DNA from: Buddleja alternifolia
Lineage: Eukaryota > Streptophyta > Magnoliopsida > Lamiales > Scrophulariaceae
Reading direction: 5' to 3'
Length of the DNA: 64,000 bases
NCBI GenBank assembly: GCA_019426215.1
Contig: CM033405.1
Coordinates: 1,465,001 to 1,529,000 of the forward strand
Of the stretch, positions 23,180-34,299 are shown one piece after another (the stretch's first letter is position 1; each line of letters starts with the position of its first letter). Under the pieces are notes generated by a model. It searched no databases. It had not been told where the DNA came from and saw only the letters and a program-made list of their open reading frames with translations. Made by a program: the position numbers and the translations under genes.

Positions 23180-26100
23180 ATGGCTTCTTCGACATGGCTC
23201 CATTCTCCGGCGCTCACTCACACAATCCTCCCCTTCCTCCACCGCCAATCCCCTCTACTCCGCCCTAACTTCCGCCGCCTCCGCCGCTCCAGCTCAGCCG
23301 CGCCGCCGTTTACTCTATACTCCGACCGCCATAAACATCGGATTCAGCCGGTTGTTGCCCAGGCACGGCGGAGCTTTTCTTCCACTGCTAAAGAAGAGGC
23401 GGCAGTAGCTTCTCGTAAGCACATAACGTAATTCCAATTTTTTTTAGTTTAATTATATTAATTGAAATCAATTACGTGCCTTCTCGCACACTTGCACTGA
23501 GGTATTTGTTCTTTTGACAATAGCCTCACGAGTTTGTTTAGAAGGGCAGCTTGGGGCTTATATAAGCCTCTAAGGCCCTCGTTTACATCCCTTGCTGGAA
23601 TGGAAAAAATCTACAGTGGACGGAGAACAATACTATCGTTCACTGTCCACCACAAATTCACAAATGAATTTGTAGTGGATAGAATTTGTAATGTATAGTG
23701 GACCGCCCACCACTTAATGAATTTGTAATGGACAGTGGACCGGGGGAATGCTCTCGATCCACCGTAGAAAAATCGGTGTGGGAAGTAGTTCACATCAAAT
23801 TTAGTTAAGTAATTCATAATAGTCCGCTCGTTTTTGTTCTTATAATTTTAGTTAAACCTATCTAGGTATAAGAAAACTGAAAGAAAAATCAATTTCTGTG
23901 TTTTTGATACATTCATTGCTAGCTTGTTTTTGGTGTGTGTTCTTGTTGATAGCTCACTATTTTTGGTGTTCTTTTGTGCTTTTTGGATAGCGGCTGATTT
24001 GCAATTTGAGGGGGCTCTTAAAATAGTGGAGTATCCAGACCCATTATTGAGAACCAAGAATAAAAAAGTTAACACATTTGATGAGAACCTGAAAAAGCTT
24101 GTAGACGAGATGTTCGATGTAATGTACAGGTGAGTTTGTTCTTCACTCTGCATCGCATTGTCAGATAACGTTTTTGAAGTCGTATATTTTGTGATCATTA
24201 AGTGATAGAGTCTCATAATTAGTCATGGTGCCTATCTGACTATTGGAAAATGACTAAGTGGATGTTCAGCTGAATGTTTGTGCTGTTGAATGAATTCTTT
24301 CTGAAAGCCATTACATTTTGAGAATTTGCTATAATATCCCACATCGGTTCCACATGAAAGTGTGGAAGGGTATATAAGTGGGGAGTCAACCCTTTACCTT
24401 TGACCATGGTTTTGGGTTAAGTTAGGGCTTCCTATCTTATATGCCTAATAATTTGGTCCGACCTGCCGGATTCGTACGGGCTGCGGAAAGGGGCTACTCG
24501 ATGGTGGGCCCAGGGGTTGCCACCCCGGATGTGGGCCCAAGGGGGTTGCCACCCGGGAAGTGGGCCTTGGTATGGGTTGCCACCCGGAGTGTGCCGTCCG
24601 CGGACGTCCGGTTTGAAAGGGGGATGGATTGTTATGATAGCCCACATCGGTTCCACATGAAAGTGTGGAAAGGTATATAAGTGGGGAGTCAACCCTTTAC
24701 CTTTGACCATGGTTTTGGGTTAAGTTAGGGCTTCTTATCTTATATGCCTAATAGAATTGAAGGTTGGGAGTAGCCTTACGCGGCCATATCAATTAAGGGA
24801 TTGATTTTACTCATATGTGATTTCTTCTTCTGGTTTCATCGTTCCATCTGTGGAAATACCTGTGCAAGGTTGAGGCTTTGTTTATTTATGTTTTTGAGTA
24901 AATATTCTGATTTTTTGTCGGGGTGAGGATGTGTATTATGGGTATTCGTGGGAAAATGATGTGGTGTCTATTGTGTTTGTTTATGTTTTTAGAAAATGGT
25001 TGGAAATGGGTACATATGTCAGATTAAAAATGATTGGTTGATGTATGAGGTATAAAATGATTAAATTAATTATTTTGTTAATGATTATATGATATTGTGA
25101 TTAAAAGAATAGTTTTGTGAAATCTGTTCTCAAATTTGTTATCAGAAAACCGATTTATTTCAGAATCACTTTCTAAAGTTTTGTAAAACATATCTTGCTA
25201 TAGTGGACTTGCTGTATTTTCCCAAGTTTTTTCTTATTGGAGATTATTGGTATTTACAGGAATGTGAACAATACTTGTTGCCTTCCTTTTCCGCAGAACT
25301 GATGGTATTGGGCTCTCGGCACCCCAAGTTGGGATTAATGTTCAGCTTATGGTGTTTAATCCAATTGGTGAACGTGGTGAAGGAGAGGAGATCGTACTTG
25401 TAAATCCACTTGTCAACAGATATTCGAGAAAGATAGTGCCTTTCAATGAGGGTTGTTTATCCTTCCCTGGGATTTATGCTGATGTTGAGGTACCAATATA
25501 TAATGGTTTACCACTCTGCCCTTGCTCGTCTTTTTTTTTTTTTTAATTTCTTTCCCTTCATTTCTACTTACCATTATATTTTAGTTTTACATTGCTCGGT
25601 TAAATCTAACACGATTCTTTTTGTTAACCTTGAACCAGCAATAAGGCTTTGATTCACAATAGTACCTTAATAGTTGTTTGTCTATAATTATAGGGATTTT
25701 AACCTTGTTCTTCCTCTAAATGGAAAATTGCAATATTGGACCCATAGAATAAGGCTGTTGCAACTTTAATATCATTGTTTACAAACTTGCTAAATTAGTC
25801 TGATATGATGCATTTTCTTGCAATTGTAGTCTGAATTGATTACAAATTTGCAATATTAGTCCCATAGGATGTATCTTTTTGCACTTTTGGTCTCATCCGT
25901 TAAAAGACGAATAGAATTTCACGCGAGGAACACTCCCGCTGTCAATTTAGTATGGATCACGTGCAAAAGATGTGACCAAACTAATGGTTTCCGTCCGTTT
26001 TTCTAAATGCAAAAAAAAAAAAAGAATCATGTAGGACTAATTTTACAAGTTTGTAAACATTGGGACTAAAACCGCAAGGGACCTAACCTATGGGACTAAT

Positions 26101-27462
26101 GCTGCAGTTTTCCTCCCTCTAAACACAGTCCTCTCTGTGAGATTAGTCTACTTATCTGCAAAGCCATTTATAAACGAATGTAATACACTCCCGCATAAGG
26201 TAGCATCTCATACCAGTTCGCTTAATTTTGATGGATATGTTGTCTTATTCCGTAATCGGCCAAAGTTTCAGCTATTCTTCCGTCCAAACTTTACACGAGA
26301 TAATTGGCATTTTGCTCTCACTCCACTGTATAATGAACTGTTACTTTATTTTCGCCAACTTAGATGAGTCTTTCCGTCTTCTGAAATTTAATCTAGTCTC
26401 TCTTTGCTTCTTACTCTGCAGAGACCAGATTCATTAAAAGTTGATGCACAAGATATCACTGGTGCAAGATTTGAAGTTAACTTGACGGGCCTTCCTGCAC
26501 GGGTTTTTCAGCATGAATTTGATCACCTTCAGGTTCTTGTTCGAAAACGTCATTCTTAAATTTCTGTGTTTGATTAATGGAAAATCAAACCCGAAATCTC
26601 TCGAATAGTTTAAGTGACGTTTTCTAACTTTAACATATTTTATTTTCTCTTAAATTTTCTTGAAAACCAATGAAGTAATAACATCAAATATGCAATTAAC
26701 ATTCCATGATTCAGCAACTCATTTCTGACTTGGTTTGTTAAGTGGTCAAATTCAGTTAACAGTTTTGGATGTATGTTCTGGAATGCTAATCAGGATAGTT
26801 CCCGCTTATTAACTAATGGACTGGAACGGAGATTCTTACAACAAACACCACTTCCTCTTCGACATCTTACTAGAACATTCTAATTTTAGTATTGAAATGC
26901 AGGGAATCCTTTTTTTTGATCGGATGAGTGATGAAGTTCTTGACAGTATTCGTGCAGATTTACAGGCTAGTAATCTTTACATTTGTCATATATTGGTGTT
27001 ATCTAGTTTTGTGTGAAACACAAGTCATTCTTAGGAGCCCAAAAATCCGAGTCCAGAAACAATCTTATCATAATCATCCATGCGATAGAACCGTTGGGGT
27101 CCACCGTCCAGTGATGGTGGTGATTAGGGTGATTCTATGGTGGACCAGGTCTAAGGGAGTTGGTCATCGGATGCAGGGGTGTAGGGGTGTGACACAGTAG
27201 AAGACACCTTAATCACCCGCATCCAACGGTCTTAGTTGTGATTATAATGGGATTTGGAGTCTCAGGAATCGACTCCTTTCCACATAAGAGTTGTTGTATA
27301 GCTAATGTTTGCCCGAATTCATTTAAGTAGATTGCGTGATGCTCTTTCGACTATTTACAGGCTTTGGAGAAGAGATATGAGGAGAGGACTGGATCGCCAA
27401 GTCCTGAAAGAATTGATGTGCGCAGAAAAAGGAAGAAAGCCATTGGGTTCGGAAAATCATGA
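23180..27462 (+). CDS. PDF1B: Peptide deformylase 1B, plastid/mitochondrial
   Basis: Six exons (23180-23414, 23991-24129, 25297-25489, 26422-26532, 26903-26965, 27361-27462) encode 280 residues. The enzyme removes the N-formyl group from nascent organelle-encoded proteins. Residues 1 to about 75 are an Arg/Ser-rich transit peptide. The three catalytic motifs are intact: GIGLSAPQ (128-135), EGCLS (176-180, metal ligand Cys178) and HEFDHL (220-225, ligands His220 and His224, catalytic Glu221). The C-terminal tail is rich in basic residues (RRKRKKAIGFGKS), as in plant PDF1B. Length fits the Arabidopsis protein (273). The ATG at 23180 is the first one in this frame. Introns 1-4 are GT-AG, while intron 5 has a GC donor (CAG|GCTAGT) and is the only in-frame join I can find. 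Intron 2 holds a TRIM and intron 3 a MITE. Every join keeps frame, so the gene looks functional. Confidence 0.95.
24327..24450 (+). repeat. 5' terminal repeat of the TRIM
   Basis: 124-bp LTR starting TGCTATAATA and ending GCCTAATA; it carries a TATATAAG motif at 24371-24378 that could be its promoter. Confidence 0.9.
24630..24753 (+). repeat. 3' terminal repeat of the TRIM
   Basis: 124-bp LTR starting TGTTATGATA, directly after the purine tract, and ending at the GAATT duplication. Confidence 0.9.
25722..26113. mobile_element. MITE in PDF1B intron 3
   Basis: The ends GGAAAATTGCAATATTGG and its inverted counterpart CTAATGCTGCAGTTTTCC bound 392 bp. Further inverted blocks lie inward (ACCCATAG / CTATGGGA). 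Flanks TCCTCTAAAT and TCCCTCTAAAC look like an old target duplication with an indel. It has no coding capacity and is related in style to 14409-14776. Confidence 0.75.
27060..27290. repeat. Imperfect palindromic segment in PDF1B intron 5
   Basis: ATCATCCATGCGATAGAACC near the left and CGCATCCAACGGTC near the right lie in a GGTG-rich sequence. Similar words (CATTGGATG / CATCCAACG) occur at 12355-12500 and 21595-21720, which suggests a short dispersed transposon, but ends could not be fixed. Confidence 0.35.
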
Positions 27463-27706
27463 TTTACGGATAACGAAAGCTTATGCTGTTTCTAGTTTTC
27501 CTGTCCTGCCACATCAAATAGCAATTTCAACATAATAGGCTGCCAGAGGTAAAGAAGCCGAGTCTAGAAGTCTTGCTATTATATTGGCGACATTGGCATC
27601 ATATAGTCGTTTATTTGACCTAATGTGAGGTATACCTATGAATTCTTGTAACTTGTAACTCGTTAGAAGTATGAATTGTATGGTTAGGTATTGCGGTTAT
27701 TTTATT

Positions 27707-27965
27707 GGGATAATTACACTCACACCCCCCCAATGATGGGGTAATTACACAATCTCCGATTGCTAATTCATAATTACAAACACATCCCCTCATGTTAAAG
27801 ATTTATTATAATTGCACCTCTGGTGTGTATAACAATTCTTACAATTGCATCCCCTGTAAACCTTATAAATAGACCCCCTGAGGGTGTGTGTTTGTAATTA
27901 TCAATTAGTGAGGGGAGGTTTGTATAATTACCTCATCATTGGGGGGGTGTGAGTGTAATTATCCC
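27707..27965. mobile_element. MITE with perfect 9-bp TSD downstream of PDF1B
   Basis: 259 bp run from GGGATAATTACACTCACACC to its inverted partner GGTGTGAGTGTAATTATCCC. They are flanked by a perfect 9-bp duplication TATTTTATT (27698-27706, 27966-27974). The inverted similarity covers most of the element (ATTGCACC/AATTGCATCC blocks). A related copy is at 32931-33188. It fits the Mutator-like MITE class and lies about 245 bp past the PDF1B stop codon, so it may be in or near the 3' UTR. Confidence 0.92.
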
Positions 27966-28429
27966 TATTTTATTTTATGCATGTGATTTGATACAAGGTT
28001 TCTGTTGGAGCAAAATTTTGAATTTCTAATGTCCTTGGTTTTTTTTTGATAAAGATCCTTAGGCTCCGTATGATTGTGTTTTCGAAAATGAATTGAATTT
28101 CTTTGGGAGAATGTGTATTATAGATATTCGTGTGTATATATTGACTTTTTTGGGTTTAGATATGTTTTTTAAAAATGGTTGGAAGTAGTGAATGTGATAT
28201 AAAATTGATTTTTATTGAGATTTGATATGTAGAATGATTGAGTTAGTTATGAGTGTAATAATAATAATGAATAATAAATTGAAATAATATTTTTGATAAA
28301 TAATTTTTTGAATTATATAGAAAATAATTTTATGAATTATCTATAGTGAAAAAAGAGCAAAAGGACAGTCTTCTCTGTAATAAATTGTTATTGCATGAAC
28401 CACATATAGATCGTTGTATATTAGTAGGA

Positions 28430-29260
28430 CTGTCAATGAGCTCAAACCGGCTCGAAACTCGTAAGCTCGGCTTGATAAGTTTCAAATCGAGCTTTGTACA
28501 AGCCGGGCCCAAGCCGAGCTAGAGCTTAAGGATAAGGCTTGAATTTGATTTCAAGTCGAGCGTGAGCGAGAGTAGGCTCGGCTTGAATTGGGCTCGGGCT
28601 CGTAAAAGAAAATAGATACATGTATATATATATGGTTTATATATTATATACAAAAATAAAATATGGTACTTTTTTATAAATAATTTCAGATTGCGCATAA
28701 AATATCAAGATTTTAAATTAAGGAATAGAATCCTTAAAATCAATCATCATTCAATTCTAAAATTTTCTATTATAAAACACAAAACTCAAGAAATTAAAAA
28801 AGTAAAAAATTATCAATTTAAATCTACCAGGCCGTATCCAATACAAATATATGACAATTCACATAAGTTGATATTGGAGGGCTGTTGACTTTTGTCTTCA
28901 AGAAATGTATTTCATTTATTTCTCCTCACAACTCATGACAAAAACAATTTTTTTTATAAGTAAAATTATCAATTAAAACATGGATGATGTTGATTTTTTT
29001 TATGTTTTTAAGACTATTATTTTTTTAATTTATATATTAGATTACTTTATTACTTAAAGTTTTTCAAAAGAGAATAAATTTGAACTGGCTCGGGCTCGGC
29101 TCGAAGCTCGTACTAATTTTCAAGCCGAGCTCGAGCTTTAAAATAAAAAGCTCGTGCAAATTCAAGTCTTGGTGATAAAAGTTCGTATAATATCAAGCCG
29201 AGTGTGAGCGGGATTAGGCTCGGCTTGATTGAGATGCCTATATATTAGTCTCAATTATCT
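28430..29260. repeat. Element bounded by CTCGGCTTG-rich direct repeats
   Basis: Two partly similar GC-richer blocks (28430-28600 and 29080-29245) share GAGTGTGAGCG / GAGCGTGAGCG and TAGGCTCGGCTTGA, and flank an AT-rich 480-bp core without coding capacity. The composition matches 2480-2790 and 21505-21575. This looks like a decayed non-autonomous transposon of unknown class. Confidence 0.5.
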
Positions 29261-30056
29261 GGAATTTAGATGAATGACTTTTATCTCCAGAGAGGGCCAC
29301 ACGTTACATACGAATATACGATGCAATCGCCGTTTGTCACATTCATAGAAAATCATGGCATTTTATATTCGATTTCACATTTTAGGTTACGACTTACGAG
29401 GAGTACGTAGTATAGGCTGTGTGTGTGTTTATTTTGGGGGTGTTTTTGGTGAAAATTTCGGTGAAATAATTTATGGGGAGTTGTGTATTTTGATGAAAAT
29501 GTGTTTGGTTTTGTTTTGAAGAATTAGTATTTTAATCATTTTTAGCGAGAATGTGTTTGGATTAGCTATTTTAAAGTAACATTTGAGTGTTTTTTTGGTG
29601 AAAATGTGTTTGGTTTTGTTTTCAGAGGTAACAAATATCACTGTAACAGTTAAATTATGAAAGCTTTTGTCTGAAAAGGTTGTTTTAATGATTAATTGAT
29701 AATTAAAAAGTATATTATAATATAAGTTTGAAATTATTGTAATATATATGAATGAGTATATGTATATATATTGTAATTGATGTAATATATTTATTTATAT
29801 TCATTCATATATAAGAGTGTATCTATTATATAGTGTATACGTAATATATACATATATATATATATATATTATATTTTAGATAATATCATATATAATATCA
29901 TATGAATAATATATTCTACATAATATAATATATAATATACGTGTATATATATATATAATATTATACAATTACAATATACATGAGATATAAGTATTATATA
30001 TGTAGATATATAATATAACTTTTACATATAACCCCATAAATGTATATACGTATGTA
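29261..30056. other. AT-rich stretch with TATA-type palindromic sequence
   Basis: No gene seen. 29690-30050 consists largely of ATATA words that can fold on themselves. Confidence 0.5.
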
Positions 30057-30392
30057 TCTATACTCTTTTATAAAGCACCAACACCCTAGAGTAACTACTT
30101 TTGGTGTGTTTTGGAGTGTCATGACTAAATTACCCCCAATTTTAAAAGTATTTTTTAGATAATTTTTTTTCAATCTTCTCTCTTATATATCACGTATCCT
30201 CAACTTCTCCTACATTCCCTCTCTCACCCACTCTCTCTCCTATGTCATATTTTCTTTTCTTTTTTCACTCTAATTTTTTAATACTTTGTTCAACTCATTT
30301 CTATTTATTTACAATACCTCACATAAAATGCTGACATATTAATAAATTTTTTATTTACTCAGCACACGCATCGAGTGTGCCCACGCGACTAG
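30057..30392 (+). mobile_element. Small non-autonomous Helitron
   Basis: The 336-bp element begins TCTATACTCTTTTATAAAGC and ends GACTAG. It sits between A (30056) and T (30393), as Helitrons insert in AT dinucleotides and end in CTRR. A hairpin GCACAC-(7 nt)-GTGTGC (30362-30380) lies 8 nt before the CTAG end, as is characteristic of Helitron 3' ends. It has no helicase coding capacity. Confidence 0.85.
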
Positions 30393-31484
30393 TATATATA
30401 GGGTTAAGATCGAATACATACCCTCTCTTAGATAAGATCTAAGACCCAATATACACCATTGGATACATTAAATTCAACAGTCCAAAAAATAAGGAATAAA
30501 CAGGCAGGAAAAAATGGAAAATAGGGATTAGGGGTATAATGGACAAAATGGCAAAATTATACATCACCCATTTACCAAAAATAACGGCAATCATCTCCTG
30601 CAATCTCTCAAAAACTGATACCCACGAACTCAGCCATTTATTATCACAATCTCAGCCCGAGATTAACGCATTCAATTTATAGAATCGTATTAACCTTAGA
30701 TTTCGTTCGATTATCACAAAAAAAAATTCTGAAACCCACATGTTCTGGAAATTCTGAAACCCACGAAAAAATTCTGAAAATCGAGATTGCAAACCCAGAA
30801 TCTGAAAAGATTGAATTCCACATGTTTTCGCTTACATCATTGTTATTTGCTTTGATTTTTTATTTTTGAATATTCTGTTATTTCTGTATATTGCTTAATT
30901 AGTAAACTATAATGGTGATATACCATATATTGTGATTTGAACACATTATACAGCTCATTATATTAAATTATACATCGTATCATATTACATTATACAGTTC
31001 ATACAATAGGGATATACAACATGTGATTGTGCTCCTTTCAACAGTCAGTTGAATATATTATACAGCATTTTGTACTACATTATACAGTATATTATAACCT
31101 ATTATACAGTATCATATAAGTCATTATACAGTGAGTCCAATAGCTAATTAATCCATTATATAATAGTTAATAATCAAATATACGGTAACTATAAACAAGG
31201 TAAAGTACGAAAATAATGGAAATAAATAAAAATAAAAATAAAAATTCGACTGAAAACACAAAAACGCGAAAAAACCTATTCAAACGATGGAATTTGGACC
31301 CGATAGGGTGGTGCTCAGCATACTTATGATAAGTATCCTGAGTTGTTTTTAAAACGACGTTTCCTACAAGATTGAAGTAGAGCTTGGGACCAAATTCCAA
31401 AAATAATTTTTGCCTTTCGGAAATTTAAAATATATATTTTATTATTATTTTTTTCAAGCAAAACGCAGTAGATGAGTGGTGATA

Positions 31485-31857
31485 CACAGTGTATAATGGT
31501 TTGTATTGTAGTGTATAATAATGAATCTAATCTATAATCTGTTATACATATAGTTGTGTATAAAATTCACAGTGTATAATGGTTTATATTGTAGTGTATA
31601 ATGGTTTGTATTGTAGTGTATAATAATGAATCTAATCTATAATTTGTTATACCATTCTATATAGTTGTGTATAAAATTCACAGTGTATAATGATTTGTAT
31701 TGTAGTGTATAATAATGAATCTAATCTACAATCTGTTATATCATTCTATATAGTTGTGTATAAAATTCACAGTGTATAATGGTTTGTATTGTAGTGTATA
31801 ATGGTTTGTATTGTAGTGTATAATGGTTTGTTATTGTAGTATATAATGGTTCGTTAC
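31485..31857. repeat. Minisatellite of TGTATAATGGTTTGTATTGTAG units
   Basis: A 21-22-bp unit occurs many times, organised in a longer 105-115-bp unit that also contains AATGAATCTAATCTA and TATAGTTGTGTATAAAATTC. About three long units end in three short ones. Confidence 0.9.
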
Positions 31858-32044
31858 AGAGAAATAAAGAGAAACCCATTTGTTCAAATTCATTCTATCT
31901 ATTACATTAGATTAGTTGCTTAATGATGATTTGCAGACTCATAATTGATAACAGAAGAAGAATTCAGAAAAAATTGAATTGAAAACAGAAGAAGATGATG
32001 ATTAGGGATTCGATTTCTGCATATCCTTCGATCTTTACAGCGCC

Positions 32045-32255
32045 GATCTCGAATTTTACTGGAAAACAAACCGATTTGATGATGAATTGAACGGGAAAAA
32101 AACAATATCTCATATCAATTTTGCTGGAAAACAACCGACTTGATGATGAATTGAATGGGTAAAACGATATCTCGAATCAATTTTGTTGGAAAACAACCGA
32201 TTTGATGATGAATTGAATGGGTAAAAAAATATCTCTTATCAATTTTGCTGATATA
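32045..32255. repeat. Tandem repeat, about 60-bp unit
   Basis: Three successive copies of GATGATGAATTGAATGGG with flanking TATCAATTTTGCTGGAAAAC, differing at a few positions each. Confidence 0.9.
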
Positions 32256-32514
32256 TGTGATTATGGAAAGAATATAATGAAATCGGTTATGGCGCGTGAA
32301 ACTGGGGATTTGATTTGATACTGTGTATTAAATTGAATCTGTTAGTTATAATTTAATGACTAAAATGTCCTTTACATAATTAAAACAAATTATTAAATCA
32401 GTTAAATGTAGACCTTGGGATCAAATTGAATCAAAGGCCTAGATTGGGTCTTATATCTTTCTTAATGGCAAGAGATGTATTTGATCCATATCATATATAT
32501 ATATATATAAAGTA

Positions 32515-32671
32515 TAAGAGAGGAGAGAGGGGGGGGGGGAAGGAGAGAGAGAGAGCACGCTAGAGAGGGAGGAGAGAGAGAGGTCTTACAGTGAGAGAGA
32601 GAGAGAGGGGGGAGGGGAGAGAGGAAGGAGAGAGGGAGGTCTGACAGTGAGTTGAGGGAGAGAGAGAAAAA
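32515..32671. repeat. Polypurine (GA/GGG) tract
   Basis: About 150 bp are almost entirely purine on the plus strand, with GAGAGA runs, a run of about ten G, and short GTCTTACAGTGA / GTCTGACAGTGA interruptions that suggest two tandem blocks. Confidence 0.9.
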
Positions 32672-32930
32672 ATATACCTACAAGATTTTTTGAATTATTT
32701 TTACCAATCTCATGTTGGGTTATTTGGCCAAACATGGGCCCCATATTTGGCCAAATAATCCACATCCAAACAAATCTTGGGCTGGATTTTGGTCAATAAC
32801 CCAACCCAAAACAAAAACAAACACAACCATAACTTTTAAAATTCATCATTGCACAATGAAATGATATTTATGGAGGCCGTCATGGAAATGAAATTAAGAT
32901 CAAACGTGTGGGGCATCTGTATTTTGTTTA

Positions 32931-33188
32931 GGGAAATTACACTCACACCCCTTCAATAATGGGATAATTACACAAATCTCCCCTCACTAATTGGTAATTA
33001 CAAATACACCCCTTCAGGGGTCTATTTGTAAAGTTCACAGGAGGTGCAATTGTAAGAATTGTTACACACACAGGGGTACAATTATAAGAAATCTTTAACA
33101 CGAGGGGGTGTGTTTGTAATTATCAATTAGTGAGGAGAGGTTTGTGTAATTACTCCAATTATTGAGGGGGTGTGAGTGTAATTTTCCC
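32931..33188. mobile_element. MITE related to the 27707-27965 element
   Basis: The element starts GGGAAATTACACTCACACC and ends with its inverted copy (GGTGTGAGTGTAATTTTCCC). Its body matches the PDF1B-downstream MITE over its length (CCCCTTCAGGGGTC, AAGAATTGTTA and AATTAGTGAGG.GAGGTTTG blocks). I could not confirm a clean target duplication. Confidence 0.85.
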
Positions 33189-33711
33189 TTGATTTTATTG
33201 GGGGGTTCCTACAAAAAAATATTTTAAATGAGACCCGGGAGATATACTATATTCATTCAAGTACTTCAGCCAATTGAGAATGTTATAAATTCTTTCACAA
33301 GATATTGCTATAAACTAAGACTTACAAATTTATAGAAATTTCAGGGACATTTAGCCAAATAGCCCTCTTTTCAAATTCTATTAAGATAGTAGCACCTCAT
33401 TCACCCAACTACTTTCTTTTAATTGCACATGGGTCCAGTAATTTTTGGAGACATTTAACTTTGGTCCTTTTAAAATAATTTTTTTATAAAAACAACATAA
33501 TTACATAAAATACGAACAGTGTCACTAAATATTTATCATTTAACGAGTCAAGCATTCTATTCTAAAATTCTCATGTAAGAGGGTTGCTTCGTAAATCCGA
33601 TTGCTTCATCAACGAAGACTTATATTGGATCTGGAGTAAAGTACCTGTCTTACCCTTTTGAATTTTAGAATATATTCTTAACTTATTTCACGATTTAAAC
33701 TTAGGAATCTA

Positions 33712-33723
33712 GCTTTGATACCA
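33712..33723 (-). other. Primer-binding site of EPRV-1
   Basis: On the minus strand TGGTATCAAAGC differs at one base from the usual complement of the initiator tRNA-Met 3' end (TGGTATCAGAGC), where reverse transcription of plant pararetroviruses starts. It lies downstream of the ORFs, as expected for a circular genome opened between primer site and first ORF. Confidence 0.65.
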
Positions 33724-34299
33724 GATTGCTTGCGTACTGGGGGGAATTATCCCGTACATTTTGTCTCCCGACCGGTATACACCGAGAAGGTAAACAAAAT
33801 CTTCCCAAAACAGTATCAGAGATTTTTGAAAACAAAAATTTATACAGCGGAAACATATTTTTGGGATGATAAAAGGGCAGAAGGTTATTGCTATTTATCA
33901 TCATTTTTTATTTTTTATTGTTTTTGTGTTTTTTGGGTTTTTAATGTTTTTGTGTTTTTTGAACTATAACATTTTTCAAATAATAGGGGAATCCCGTCCT
34001 TAGGGGTAAACTACTCGCTATGCATATTAATAAAGCATAAAAACTTACAAGAAATTTTTTCACACAAAGTAATTATTTTATTACAAGAAAGGAGAGAGAA
34101 TCTTTAGCAACCAAGAAGTGTGGGTTGGAGAGTGTTAAGGAAGGTGCGAGTTTTTACAATGAGGGGAGGAGGCCTTAGATAGGCTCCGGACTTCAAATTT
34201 TACAAAGCTGAAATGAAAGAAAATTTGGCATCCATAACAGATTGCCTGTAAAATGTAAAGAGGACAAACATGTGTCCTCAACAATAAAAAATCTCTACC

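Larger units (their letters stand above)
24327..24753 (+). mobile_element. TRIM (miniature LTR retrotransposon) in PDF1B intron 2
   Basis: Two direct 124-bp terminal repeats (24327-24450 and 24630-24753) flank a 179-bp GC-rich internal region. The repeats differ at five positions (about 4%), contain CCCACATCGGTTCCACATG and TATATAAGTGGGG, and run from TG to TA. The element is flanked by a perfect 5-bp duplication GAATT (24322-24326, 24754-24758). A purine tract GAAAGGGGGATGGA (24615-24628) precedes the 3' repeat. TGGTCCGACC at 24454 sits where a primer-binding site would be; I cannot assign its tRNA. It encodes no protein and fits the TRIM class. The open frames reading through it are chance. 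Confidence 0.93.
30396..32498. mobile_element. 2.1-kb inverted-repeat element with internal minisatellites
   Basis: The left end (GATCGAATACATACCCTCTC then TAAGATCTAAGACCCAAT) and the right end (ATTGGGTCTTATATCTTTC then GATGTATTTGATCC) are imperfect inverted copies of about 55 bp. The inside has no transposase; it carries GTATAATGG-type minisatellites and a second tandem repeat. The element starts within a few bases of the Helitron end. The class is unknown; a large non-autonomous DNA transposon is the simplest reading. Confidence 0.6.

Noticed and set aside
24432..24710. Overlapping 66-92-codon frames on both strands
   Set aside because: They lie in the non-coding GC-rich interior and LTR of the TRIM; low-complexity Gly/Pro readings arise from repeated GGTTGCCACCC words.
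24327..24753. Identification of the TRIM as Cassandra
   Set aside because: The LTRs show no 5S rRNA-like sequence, which defines Cassandra elements.
26966..26971. GT donor four bases after the GC donor in PDF1B intron 5
   Set aside because: Using it shifts the reading frame in exon 6 and gives an early stop, while the GC donor keeps a conserved protein.
31485..31857. CRISPR-like array appearance of the minisatellite
   Set aside because: Units are directly adjacent and degenerate with no unique spacers, and this is plant nuclear DNA.
33715..33969. 84-codon plus-strand frame beside the EPRV-1 primer site
   Set aside because: It runs into a T-rich low-complexity end and overlaps viral non-coding sequence on the other strand; no family features.
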